Origin: Paractinoplanes abujensis
GTDB taxonomy: Bacteria; Actinomycetota; Actinomycetes; Mycobacteriales; Micromonosporaceae
Reading direction: 5' to 3'
DNA length: 64,000 nucleotides
NCBI RefSeq assembly: GCF_014204895.1
Contig: NZ_JACHMF010000001.1
Location: 558,001-622,000, forward strand
Shown here: piece after piece, positions 16,426 to 24,510 of the stretch
How positions within the stretch are numbered: position 1 is the first letter of the stretch
Layout: every line of letters begins with the position of its first letter
Notes under the pieces: generated by a model
What the model was told of the DNA's origin: nothing
Database searches by the model: none
The model's input: only the letters and a program-made list of their open reading frames with translations
Made by a program: the position numbers and the translations under genes

Positions 16426-17379
16426 TCAGCCCAGGTCGCGCGAACCCAGCCACCGCATGTCGGGGGCCACGCAGACGAGTTCGTCGAGCACGCGGACAGC
16501 TTCGGCGCGCGTCGGGGAGTCCAGCGGCGCGGAGCCGACCCTGCCCCGGGGCGTCGCGGGGACCGACAACCAGACGCCGTCGGGGCGCCGGATCTCGTGC
16601 AGGGCCCGCTCGGGCACCTTCTCGGTGGCGGCGACGACGCGCAGGATCCCGGTGGAACCGAGCGGTGTGAAGGTGAGCTGTTGCAGCCAGCCCCCGCCGG
16701 GCAACGGACGCAGAATTGCGGCTGTCGTGCCCCGGAAACGTCCGGGCACCCACGGCGCGCGGATCCACACGGGCATCGTCGAGGTGGTCGGGTGTACCGA
16801 GCGGGCCGTCCGCAGGGCGACTGCAGTGCTGTCGGGCAGCCCGTACGCGGCGACGACGAGAGGGGGGCCGCCGCGCGGGGTCCACTCGACGAACGACGCA
16901 TCGGTCACCCGCAGCCGCCCGGTGACGTCGCCGATCGTGACCGGTAACCCCGAGTCGTCGTCGATGCGCTCGCCGACCATGAGGGTCACACCCTTGCCGA
17001 TGCTGCCGTCGGTGGGTTGGCCGGCCCCGTCCAGTGTCCAGGTACGCGTACCGCCGCCGGTCGTGGCTTCCCGGTAACGCTCGCCCACGCCGGCCGGGAG
17101 CCAGCCGGGGGTATAACGCAGAGCAGCAGTGGCCGGTGGCTCGGGTGACGGCCTGGCCGGGGTCGCGCCGGGTGGCGCGACGGGGGCGGGGACGCGCCGG
17201 ACAGCGTGGACGAACGGGATCGTCACGGCGGTCGCGGCCAGCGCCCCGGCCCCGGCCAGCACGGCGCGGCGCTGCCGATGGGAACGGGAACGGGCGAGCA
17301 GCCGGGCCCGGATCCGCTCGGGCGGCGGAGCCGTGGCGGCGATCTTCTCGAACGCGGCCTGAATCAACTCGTCAGTCAT
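16426..17379 (-). CDS. Membrane-anchored anti-sigma-like protein of the SigE-family pair
   Basis: 317 residues. The N-terminal cytoplasmic part is short (about 38 residues, basic), followed by one membrane segment (AVLAGAGALAATAVTIPFV), a Pro/Ala linker and a roughly 230-residue extracellular domain. The start overlaps the end of the sigma factor gene by 8 nt with GGAGG inside it, so the two are translationally coupled. Position and topology suggest it controls or senses for that sigma factor; there is no zinc-binding anti-sigma motif, so direct binding is inference. Confidence 0.75.
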   Translation of the reverse strand: MTDELIQAAFEKIAATAPPPERIRARLLARSRSHRQRRAVLAGAGALAATAVTIPFVHAVRRVPAPVAPPGATPARPSPEPPATAALRYTPGWLPAGVGERYREATTGGGTRTWTLDGAGQPTDGSIGKGVTLMVGERIDDDSGLPVTIGDVTGRLRVTDASFVEWTPRGGPPLVVAAYGLPDSTAVALRTARSVHPTTSTMPVWIRAPWVPGRFRGTTAAILRPLPGGGWLQQLTFTPLGSTGILRVVAATEKVPERALHEIRRPDGVWLSVPATPRGRVGSAPLDSPTRAEAVRVLDELVCVAPDMRWLGSRDLG

Positions 17380-17881
17380 GGCGTCCTCCCAGCGGGACTG
17401 TGGGCGCGGGAAATTGTTTGCGAAGGGTGGCCAGCGCCCGTGAGGCGTGGCTGCGCACGGTGACCGGACGGCAGCCCATCTGCTCGGCGATCTCGTCGTC
17501 GGACAGTCGTTCGTAGAACCGCAGCGCCACGACGATGCGCTGCTTCAGCGGCAGCCCGGCGATCCGGCGGATCATCGCGTCGCGCTCGTCGAGCTGGGCC
17601 ACCGCATCGTCGGCGGTCCCGCCCGCCGCCTCGAGGGCGGACAGCGACATCGGCACCACCTTCGCCGCCCGGCGCCGCCGCCACGAGGCCAGCTCATTGA
17701 TGATCATCCGCTTCACGTAGGCCTCGGGCACGTCGGCCCGGGCGATGCGTTCCCACCGCGGCTGCGCGCGGGCCAGCACCTCCTGGACGATGTCCTCACC
17801 CAGGTGCGGATCGCAGGCGAGCACGGTCGCGTAGCGCAGCAGCGCCGCCAACCGGGCGGAGAGAAAGTCCTCGAAGGTCAC
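17372..17881 (-). CDS. SigE-family ECF RNA polymerase sigma factor
   Basis: 169 residues with sigma region 2 (EDIVQEVLARAQPRWERI) and region 4 (LSDDEIAEQMGCRPVTVRSHASRALATL). It belongs to the actinobacterial SigE family of ECF factors typically found beside a membrane protein, as here. The GTG start at 17881 is preceded by AAAGGGGG at good spacing, and no ATG nearby fits better. It directs RNA polymerase to an unknown stress regulon. Confidence 0.88.
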   Translation of the reverse strand: MTFEDFLSARLAALLRYATVLACDPHLGEDIVQEVLARAQPRWERIARADVPEAYVKRMIINELASWRRRRAAKVVPMSLSALEAAGGTADDAVAQLDERDAMIRRIAGLPLKQRIVVALRFYERLSDDEIAEQMGCRPVTVRSHASRALATLRKQFPAPTVPLGGRHD

Positions 17882-17951
17882 CAGCCGACCCCCTTTCCGC
17901 CCCTTGTGACGCCGGCTCACCCCGGATTTGTTGCGGCCGCCGACCGGGTTT

Positions 17952-18713
17952 CTAGAGTCGGGCCGACTGCTCCGGGGACAGCCGCAGCGACTCAGCCGCC
18001 ACGTTCTCGGCGAGGTGCGTGAGCGAGGCCGTGCCCGGAATCGGCAGCATGACCGGTGATCGCGCCAGCAGCCACGCCAGCGCCACTTGAGCTGGGGACG
18101 CACCGCTCTGCGCGGCCACCTCGGACACCGCGCCGCCGTCGTGAGCGAGCGGCCGCCACGGCAGGAACATGATCCCGGCCCGCTCGCACTCCCTGAGCAC
18201 CGGCTCGTGCGTACGGTCGACCAGGTTGTAGCGATTCTGCACACTGGCGATCTCGGTGATCGCACGCGCGGCCGCCAGCTCCGCCACCGTCACCTCGGAC
18301 AACCCGAGCCGCTCGGCTTTGCCCCCGTCGCGCAGCTCCGCCAGCGTGCCGACCTGATCGTCCGCGGGCACGTCCGGATCGATCCGGTGCAGCTGCAGCA
18401 GCGCGATCCGCTCGACCCGCAGCCGCCGCAGACACCCGTCCACCTGCCGCCGCAGCGATTCCGGGCGCCCGTCCAGCCGCCACTCACTCAGCGGTCCCGA
18501 CCCGCTCACGCCGACCTTCGTGGTGACAACCGTTTCCCCGTACGGGTGCAGCGCCGCAGCAACCAGCTCCTCGTTGGCGCCCCCGCCGTACAGGTAAGCC
18601 GTGTCGACCAGCGGCACCCCCAACTCGACGGCCCGCCGCAACACCGCCACCGATGATTCCCGACGCTCCACTCCGGTCGGGAGCTGCATGGCCCCGAACC
18701 CGATCCGCCCCAT
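17952..18713 (-). CDS. Aldo/keto reductase
   Basis: 253 residues, somewhat short for the family but with all core motifs: GFGAMQLP at the start, the catalytic region PLVDTAYLYGGGANEE (Asp and Tyr), the lysine in VVTTKVGVSG, LLQLHRIDP (His) and the NADPH-binding end SPVMLPIPGTASL. It reduces a carbonyl with NADPH; the substrate is unknown. Starts at MGRIGFGAM. An N-terminal strand seen in many relatives is missing, as in the YdbC-like subgroup. Confidence 0.87.
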   Translation of the reverse strand: MGRIGFGAMQLPTGVERRESSVAVLRRAVELGVPLVDTAYLYGGGANEELVAAALHPYGETVVTTKVGVSGSGPLSEWRLDGRPESLRRQVDGCLRRLRVERIALLQLHRIDPDVPADDQVGTLAELRDGGKAERLGLSEVTVAELAAARAITEIASVQNRYNLVDRTHEPVLRECERAGIMFLPWRPLAHDGGAVSEVAAQSGASPAQVALAWLLARSPVMLPIPGTASLTHLAENVAAESLRLSPEQSARL

Positions 18714-18968
18714 GACCGCCCCTCGCGTCCGGCCGAGCATACGTCGCGGGCATCCGAGGACTCCCGTCACCGATCGGCGGCGGCGACGTTGTGCACGCCG
18801 AAGGCTTTCCTCGCTTGTTGCTGCGGCGAACCGTTTGCCCCGCTCTGAGACGTATGCTAACTTTTCCCCGCCGCGGGCAGCGAGGGCCGTCGTCCTTCCG
18901 AACCGCGGTCTCTCCACGCGACTATCTTGCACCGCACCCGTATGCGCACTACATCTGTATACGCACCA
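18714..18968. other. Non-coding leader/promoter region
   Basis: The 308 bp between the aldo/keto reductase start and the next gene hold no gene I can support. A relatively AT-rich stretch (TTGCAC near 18928 and TACATCTGTATAC near 18947-18960) is the most promoter-like segment for the plus-strand gene at 19022. Confidence 0.35.
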
Positions 18969-18998
18969 GGCCCTGGCTTCCGAGCCGGGGCCATTTTT
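18969..18998 (+). terminator. Intrinsic terminator in the leader of the 19022 gene (attenuator candidate)
   Basis: 10-bp stem GGCCCTGGCT/AGCCGGGGCC (one G-T pair), TCCG loop, followed by ATTTTTATT. It ends 23 nt before the ATG at 19022, with GGGGAG between. A terminator directly before a gene on the same strand suggests conditional read-through. Confidence 0.65.
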
Positions 18999-19021
18999 AT
19001 TGGAATGGGGAGCCCTGCGCC

Positions 19022-19501
19022 ATGGCCACATTACTGACCGAGCAGGAGAAGGAGCAGTTCCGGGGCAATGTGTATGTTGCCGTCAGCGCGGAGTTCAGGT
19101 CTCGGATGCCGCCGAGATTCGACCCTTCGGAACTGCTCATCAGATTGTACGAAGCATTTCAACCGCCGGACTTCGCCGAGGAGCGTGGCACCGCGATGAA
19201 GGGTGCGCTCGCCTGGGCCGAGGAATGCCTGGTTCCTCCGTGGAGGGACACCTACGCCGACGAGGAGTTGCGCCAGGAGGCTTTGACTGTCCTCATGGGA
19301 AGTCATCGGCGGATGTGCCCGCAGATCCACCCGGCGGTGATTGCTCTCCCCACGGACCGGCACCGATGGGTTTACCTGCTGTTCCGCTTCCGGAGGTTCA
19401 AGGAGTCGGGCGCCCTGGAGGTGATCGGGATGAGCCGGGACGACTTCCGGCGCCACCATGCGGAGGCGAGGGAGATCATCAGGTCGCACCTCAAGCGTTG
19501 A
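19022..19501 (+). CDS. Hypothetical protein, 159 residues
   Basis: I do not recognise this protein. It is soluble, mixed helical, with aromatic and Arg-rich segments (SELLIRLYEAFQPPDF, RWVYLLFRFRRF) and no membrane segment or signal peptide. Base composition is lower in GC than the neighbours, and codon choice is less extreme, which hints at horizontal transfer. The ATG at 19022 has GGGGAG 8-9 nt upstream. A long plus-strand open frame continues further 5' but runs through the terminator hairpin, so the short form is preferred. Confidence 0.65.
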   Translation: MATLLTEQEKEQFRGNVYVAVSAEFRSRMPPRFDPSELLIRLYEAFQPPDFAEERGTAMKGALAWAEECLVPPWRDTYADEELRQEALTVLMGSHRRMCPQIHPAVIALPTDRHRWVYLLFRFRRFKESGALEVIGMSRDDFRRHHAEAREIIRSHLKR

Positions 19502-19548
19502 GCGATATCAGGAGAGGGGCAGCAAAGTGCTGACCCCCCTTCTATCGC
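19502..19548 (+). promoter_or_regulatory. Two-tier hairpin in the spacer before the DUF397 gene
   Basis: Starting on the base after the stop of the 19022 gene, GCGATA pairs with TATCGC. Inside it GGGGCAGCA pairs with TGCTG-A-CCCC around an AAG loop. The structure lies just upstream of an intrinsic terminator, so together they look like a regulated leader. Confidence 0.5.
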
Positions 19549-19570
19549 ATGGGTTCACACCACCTTATCG

Positions 19571-19610
19571 GGCGGTGTCCGGAGTTTCGAGATCCGGGCG
19601 CCGCCTTTTT
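19571..19610 (+). terminator. Intrinsic terminator in the leader of the DUF397 gene (attenuator candidate)
   Basis: 13-bp stem GGCGGTGTCCGGA/TCCGGGCGCCGCC (two G-T pairs) with a 9-nt loop, followed by TTTTT. The DUF397 start codon comes 21 nt later with GGGAAAGGA between. Confidence 0.75.
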
Positions 19611-19631
19611 CCTGGGAAAGGACGTATCTCG

Positions 19632-19838
19632 ATGTCGCATTCGTTCGTAGATCCTCCGCTCTGGCGGCGTGGCTCTCGTTGCGTCGGTGACCACCATTGC
19701 GTCGAGGTCGCCGCCGCCGACGACGGGGGTGTACTGATGCGAAACTCGCAAAGGCCGGACGACGTGCTTCGACTGACCGCGGATCAGTGGCGTGATTTCC
19801 TGCGCATGGTGCGGTCGATTCCCGGCCCGGACGGGTAA
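19632..19838 (+). CDS. DUF397 domain protein
   Basis: 68 residues. Core pattern of DUF397: WRRGSRCVGDHHCVEVA, then GVLMRNSQRPDDVLRLTADQWRDFL. Such small proteins are abundant in Streptomyces and relatives and usually sit beside an XRE-type regulator with which they form a pair. No XRE gene is adjacent here, so this copy is an orphan. Its last 55 nt overlap the end of the convergent DUF6082-like gene. Confidence 0.82.
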   Translation: MSHSFVDPPLWRRGSRCVGDHHCVEVAAADDGGVLMRNSQRPDDVLRLTADQWRDFLRMVRSIPGPDG

Positions 19839-20527
19839 GGCCGGAGTCCTCGGCGCCGGCAACAGGGTGCCGGGCAGCCGGAGCCGCCGTCGGGCCGTTC
19901 CACGGCCCGCGACGGTGGCCCGGTCGCCTCCGCCGCCTTGAACTCGGCATCCACCATGCTGAGGAACCGGCGCCGAGGGCCGTGGGCGGCCAGCAGCCGC
20001 CACGCGCCGTACTGCTTCCAGTACGCACGGGGGATCTCGCTTTCCGCCATGGCCCGTACATATGCACGAACGGCGTTGTCGCTGAGTTCGCCGCACTCCC
20101 ACGCATAAAGCCACGTGGAGATGACCATGTTGGTGTAGTAGTAGAGCTTTTCGTCCACGTCGTCGGGCGTCACGCGCGCTCCCCAGCACTGCCCGTAGAC
20201 GGGGTCGTCCATGGCGGTCCGCAAGGCGTTGACGTGCATTTCCCGGGCCATCCGAACGCGTTCCTGGCGAATCTGCCGCCGTTGGACCAGCACCGCCACG
20301 CACAGGGCCAGGGCCGAGAGAAGAGCCGCCACCGGTCCGTACGACTGTCCGATGTCGCTCAGGCGGTTCCAGTCCGCCCCGTCGTCGTCGACGAGTCGCA
20401 GCAGTGCGGGTGAGAACAGGACGGCTGCGGCGAGCACGCCGATGAGAACGACCCAGCCGAGTGCCCGCGCCGTGCGGCCGAGCAGCCCAGTTGTCCTGCG
20501 TCCTACGGCGAGGGTCGGTAGCGGCAT
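19784..20527 (-). CDS. DUF6082-like membrane protein
   Basis: 247 residues. Two hydrophobic helices at the N-terminal side (LGWVVLIGVLAAAVLFSPALL and YGPVAALLSALALCVAVLV) are followed by RRQIRQERVRMAREMHVNAL and a cytoplasmic helical domain with WKQYGAWRLLAA. This layout matches the actinobacterial DUF6082 family, an assignment from memory. Function unknown. The Arg/Pro/Cys-rich last 40 residues overlap the DUF397 gene and look less protein-like. Confidence 0.7.
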   Translation of the reverse strand: MPLPTLAVGRRTTGLLGRTARALGWVVLIGVLAAAVLFSPALLRLVDDDGADWNRLSDIGQSYGPVAALLSALALCVAVLVQRRQIRQERVRMAREMHVNALRTAMDDPVYGQCWGARVTPDDVDEKLYYYTNMVISTWLYAWECGELSDNAVRAYVRAMAESEIPRAYWKQYGAWRLLAAHGPRRRFLSMVDAEFKAAEATGPPSRAVERPDGGSGCPAPCCRRRGLRPYPSGPGIDRTMRRKSRH

Positions 20528-20594
20528 GGCGCCTCCTCAAGGTATTCGCTTAGATACCCAGAGTGTCGGTGGTGGGTGCCACCGGCCGTTGCGT

Positions 20595-21620
20595 TCAACG
20601 GCAGCACTGGTCCATGCGGGACTGTGCATAGCGTGTGTACGGGGCGCCCAGGCCGGCCGCGGTGGCGTAGGCGTCGTAGGCCTCGCCCCTGCGGCCCTCG
20701 CGGAGCAGGTGGTCGGCCAGGGTGACGTGGGTCTGCGGGTCGTCGGGGTCGAGGTCGACTGCCCGGCGGTAGTGGCGTTCGGCCGTGGACGGGTCGCGGG
20801 CCGCGCGGCCGCGGGTCTGGTGCAGAACGCGGAGGTTCTCCACGGCTGTCAAGTGGTCGCCGGTCTCCAGGGCGGTCAGGGCGAGGCGTTCGGCCTCGTC
20901 CAGCATGGCCGTGACGGCCGCGTGGTCGTTGCGGTAGTACGGCAGGAAGCAGATCGCCCGCCACGCCGCGCTGGCCAGCACGGGGCCGGGGGAGCCGGAT
21001 TCGAGCAGGCGCATCGCCAGGGCGGCCCACGGGGCGATGTCGTCGGGGGTGCGGTCGTGCCGGCCGTGCTGGGCGGCCAGGTTGACCGCGGCGCTGATCC
21101 GCTCCTCGGGCGGGGCGCCGGGGTGGCGGGCGACGTGGGCGTAGGTCTCGTACATGTCGGGCGGGATCGGAAAGTCGTCCTCGCCCCGCGCCTTGAGGGC
21201 GGCCAGGTGGCGGAGCCTGGTGAGGGTCCGACGCGCGGTGTCGTCGGCGCGCGGCGGTGGGGTGAGCCTGAGCAGGGCGCCCCAGAGGCCGAGTTTGTGC
21301 AGCACCCGGGCGACGCGCAGGCGGTCGGGCACGGTCAGCGCGTCCCAGTTCTCGACGAGTCGGCACAGGTGGGTCCACTCGGGGGACCGCCGGGCGGCCG
21401 GCAGGGCCCGGGGATCGTCGATCACCGGCAGGTCCGGCGCGTCCTGCGCGATCGCGTAGCGCAGGACGCTGGGCGTGACCGTCTGGCAGGCGGGGATCGG
21501 CCGGCCCTGCGTGAGGCGGCGGCCCATCAGGCCGACGATCCGTGCGTGCACCGGCCCGCGATCGCTGCGCAGATCGAAATAGGCGGCAAGCATTTCCCCC
21601 GTACGGGTGGGGGCGGTCAT
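20595..21620 (-). CDS. TPR-like protein at the end of the RiPP operon
   Basis: 341 residues, mostly alpha-helical. The last about 120 residues contain helix pairs with tetratricopeptide character (AERLALTALETGDHLTAVENL, HYRRAVDLDPDDPQTHVTLA, EGRRGEAYDAYATAAGLG). The N-terminal half has a variable helical domain (AAYFDLRSDRGPVHARIVGL). It starts in an ATGA overlap with the MFS gene, so it is translated together with the RiPP genes. TPR proteins are common companions of FxSxx-type RiPP loci; the role here may be scaffolding or regulation. No enzymatic motif is visible. Confidence 0.75.
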   Translation of the reverse strand: MTAPTRTGEMLAAYFDLRSDRGPVHARIVGLMGRRLTQGRPIPACQTVTPSVLRYAIAQDAPDLPVIDDPRALPAARRSPEWTHLCRLVENWDALTVPDRLRVARVLHKLGLWGALLRLTPPPRADDTARRTLTRLRHLAALKARGEDDFPIPPDMYETYAHVARHPGAPPEERISAAVNLAAQHGRHDRTPDDIAPWAALAMRLLESGSPGPVLASAAWRAICFLPYYRNDHAAVTAMLDEAERLALTALETGDHLTAVENLRVLHQTRGRAARDPSTAERHYRRAVDLDPDDPQTHVTLADHLLREGRRGEAYDAYATAAGLGAPYTRYAQSRMDQCCR

Positions 21621-22858
21621 TCGGTGATCGACGGGCTCAGGCGGGACGTCCGGTCGATCGGGGCCGGGCGCAGCAGGCGGGTGCAGACCAGGGCCGCGGC
21701 CAGCATGGCGATCAGCAGGATCCACGCGGTGGTCTCGGGGCCCGCCGAGGCCAGCAGGTAGCCGCCCAGGACGGCGCCGATCGGGACCGCGCCGTCGGTG
21801 ATGACGGAGGCCGCGCTGACGATGCGGCCCAGAGCCGAGTCGGGGACGGCCCGGGCCCGGGTCACGGTGAGGGTCACGGCGACCACCGTGCCGACCGCGC
21901 CGACGCCGGCCCAGGCGATCACGAGCACGAACGGGTGGGTGCTGACCGCGATCATCGCCAGCATCACCGTCCACGCCCACACGCAGCCCAGGAACAGCGC
22001 GCGCGGGGAGAAACGGCGTTCCAGGCGGGGGGCCGCGAATGAACCGAGGATGCCGCCCACGCCGGCCGCGGCCAGGATCGCGCCGACCGTCCAGGCCGGG
22101 CGGTCCTCGCGGGTGCCGACGACCAGGATCATCAGGATCACGCACTGGAACAGGACGTTGGTGAAACCGGTGACGATCGTGGTCAGGCGCAGGTACGGGA
22201 TCCGCCACATCCAGACCAGCCCTTCGCCCATCCGCCGCCAGAAACGGGCCACGTCGTCGGAGGCAGGCGTGGAGGCGGGCCGCGGGTCGAACAGCTTCTT
22301 GGGCATGGCGGCGAGCGTCCACAGGCAGAAGACGTACGAGAAGGCGTTGAAAAGGAACGGCGCCCAGCGGGAGAGGTCGAACAGGGCGCCGCCGACGGCA
22401 CGGCCGGCCAGGTTGGCGATGGGCTGTTCGGCCTCGAGGAACGAGAAGGCGACCGTGCGTTCCCGCTCGTCGACCACGTCGCGGACCGCGCCCACCTCGG
22501 CGATGCCGAAGACGACGAACGCGGATCCCTCGATCACCGCGGCGGCCATCAGGATGACAGCCAGGCCGCGCAGGTCGAGGGCCGAGGCGAGCAGCACGGC
22601 GGCCGTGGCGGCCAGGCCGACCGCCTGCGCGACGAGCATCAGCAGGCGCCGGTTGACCGTGTCGGCGATCAGCCCGGCCGGCACCTGCAGGATCAACGTG
22701 GGGATGGTGGCCGCGAACGCTGTCCAGCCGGCCAGCGCGGGCGAGTCGAACAGGGCCAGCGCGAGCAGCGGGTAGGCGATGCGCACGCCTGCGGTGCCTA
22801 CCAGCGACAGCGCGTTGCCACTCCACAGCGCCAGGAACCGCCGGTTGTGCAGGATCAC
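21617..22858 (-). CDS. MFS exporter of the RiPP operon
   Basis: 413 residues, about 12 membrane helices. Opening NRRFLALWSGNALSLVGTAG and the loop GLIADTVNRRLLMLVAQ are typical of EntS/MefA-type MFS exporters. The GTG start lies in a GTGA overlap with the HExxH gene, and its stop overlaps the next start. Its position between modification enzymes and the TPR gene suggests it exports the mature peptide or gives self-protection. Confidence 0.87.
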   Translation of the reverse strand: MILHNRRFLALWSGNALSLVGTAGVRIAYPLLALALFDSPALAGWTAFAATIPTLILQVPAGLIADTVNRRLLMLVAQAVGLAATAAVLLASALDLRGLAVILMAAAVIEGSAFVVFGIAEVGAVRDVVDERERTVAFSFLEAEQPIANLAGRAVGGALFDLSRWAPFLFNAFSYVFCLWTLAAMPKKLFDPRPASTPASDDVARFWRRMGEGLVWMWRIPYLRLTTIVTGFTNVLFQCVILMILVVGTREDRPAWTVGAILAAAGVGGILGSFAAPRLERRFSPRALFLGCVWAWTVMLAMIAVSTHPFVLVIAWAGVGAVGTVVAVTLTVTRARAVPDSALGRIVSAASVITDGAVPIGAVLGGYLLASAGPETTAWILLIAMLAAALVCTRLLRPAPIDRTSRLSPSITE

Positions 22859-24510
22859 GACGACAGCCACGCGGTGAGCTGAACGATGTCGGAAGCAGGG
22901 CAAGCGGTGAAGACCGCCACGACCACCTCGGGCCGCCGGAACAGCGCCGACACCGACGCCTCCTCGGTCAGGTGCCGCAGGCTGAGCGCGATCCCGGCCC
23001 ACGACTCGGGGCTGCCGATCTCGGCCGTGTACAGGGCCAAGGCCCGCTCGTAGTCGCCCTCCACATAGGCGCGGTCGGACTCCGGCACGTCGCCGGTGGA
23101 GATCCCCATCTTGACCAGGCCGACCGGCCGCCGGGACCGCGCCGGCACGGCGGGAGCAGCGACAACGCTTGACACCGGCAGCTCCCCCGGAGCCACCCCC
23201 GCCCGCCACCGCTCGACCAGGTCGGTGACGTCGACGGTCATGTTGCGCACCCGCCACGCGACCAGGTGCCCGGCCGACGCCTCGCGGGCCATCGACTCCA
23301 GCCGGGCGGGCACGGTCTCGCCCGACCAGCGGGCCACCGACGCGCTCATCTCCTCCACGAACGCTGTGCCGGCCTCGGTCAGCAGCGGCGAAGCGCCCGC
23401 GACGAGCAGCGCCTGCCGAACCTGGGTCCGCCACCGCGCGAACTCGACCTCGGCCTTGGCCGACGACGACCGGTAGACCCGCCAGAAGTCCGTCACCCCC
23501 AGATGCGCGTAGATTCCCTGCAGCAGTCCCGAGAGCGGCCGCGGGTCGTCGCGCCACGGCGCGTACAGGTCTTTGACCACCGACGGCTTCTGCAGCTCGA
23601 CCTGGTCGGTCAGCGCGGCCAGCTTGGCGTGCTGGCATTCGTGGATCAGGGTCAGCGCGAACTGGTGCGGGCCGCCCGCGGCGCTCATGTTGACACCCCC
23701 GTACGCGTGCAGGGAGGTGTTGCTGACCCCGTTGGTGACCGGTTCCGCGGTCAGCGGCACGACCGACCGCAGCACCTCGTCGATCCCGGTCGAATACCCC
23801 TCGTACTGTTGCCGCAGGATCTCCAGCGCGCCGTGGAAGGACCGGGACCACGCCGCCGCCTGGGCCGCCGTCAGCCGCGGGGGTGGTTCGGTCAGCTGTG
23901 CCTTCGTGTAAGGGTCGGACAGGTCGCGGAACGGGTCGAGGTCGTCGAGGTACACCGTGCGGAGCGTGGAGTACGTCGCTCCCAGCTTGCGCAGCGGCAG
24001 CCACCGCTCGTCACCCTCGCCGCCCAGGTCGCGCAGCTCGATCCGGGTTCCCTCGCGGGTGATCTCGACCCGGCCGGGCGTCACCGTCACCACCGCGTGC
24101 CCGTGCGTGCCGGGCGGGGCGAGCCGGGCCAGCCCGAGCCCGGGCAGCATGATCGCTCCGTCCCGCACGACGACCTCGTGGCGGCCCGCCTGGCGGGTCG
24201 TGATCGCGTGCGCGGCGGCCAGCCAGCCCAGATAGCCCAGGTCGGCCCAGAGCGGCACCTCGTCGTCGGTCCGGTGGGCCAGCCGCCGGATGCAGTGGAC
24301 CAGCCAGACACCGACATTCGGGTAGTCGAGGAGTTCGTCGGAGATGGTCGAGGTGAGCGCAGGCAGGCCGGACTTGGCGACGTCGTTGCGCAGCATTCGC
24401 AGCAGCACCGTGCGCTTGCGCCGCTGCCCGGTGATCAGCGCGGCCAGGCTGTCCGGCGTGCCGAAGCCCGTGCCGATGTCGCGGGCCAGGGTCTCGGGGT
24501 CAATGTCCAC
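22855..24510 (-). CDS. HExxH-motif peptide-modifying protein (RiPP tailoring enzyme)
   Basis: 551 residues. The key motif is LIHECQHAKLAAL near residue 288, an HExxH signature of the domain that repeatedly accompanies FxsB radical SAM enzymes and FxSxx precursor peptides. Members of this family have been described as 2-oxoglutarate-dependent peptide beta-hydroxylases; I recall this and cannot check it here. The N-terminal 200 residues are mixed alpha/beta (YLGWLAAAHAITTRQAGRHE) and the C-terminal 150 mostly helical. It overlaps fxsB by 11 nt and the MFS gene by GTGA. Confidence 0.85.
   Translation of the reverse strand: MDIDPETLARDIGTGFGTPDSLAALITGQRRKRTVLLRMLRNDVAKSGLPALTSTISDELLDYPNVGVWLVHCIRRLAHRTDDEVPLWADLGYLGWLAAAHAITTRQAGRHEVVVRDGAIMLPGLGLARLAPPGTHGHAVVTVTPGRVEITREGTRIELRDLGGEGDERWLPLRKLGATYSTLRTVYLDDLDPFRDLSDPYTKAQLTEPPPRLTAAQAAAWSRSFHGALEILRQQYEGYSTGIDEVLRSVVPLTAEPVTNGVSNTSLHAYGGVNMSAAGGPHQFALTLIHECQHAKLAALTDQVELQKPSVVKDLYAPWRDDPRPLSGLLQGIYAHLGVTDFWRVYRSSSAKAEVEFARWRTQVRQALLVAGASPLLTEAGTAFVEEMSASVARWSGETVPARLESMAREASAGHLVAWRVRNMTVDVTDLVERWRAGVAPGELPVSSVVAAPAVPARSRRPVGLVKMGISTGDVPESDRAYVEGDYERALALYTAEIGSPESWAGIALSLRHLTEEASVSALFRRPEVVVAVFTACPASDIVQLTAWLSS

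Noticed and set aside
20566..20595. GGTGGTGGGTGCC followed by GGCCGT, similar to the 5' part of the 121-bp element
   Set aside because: Similarity stops after about 25 bases and the hairpin and 3' part are absent; likely chance.
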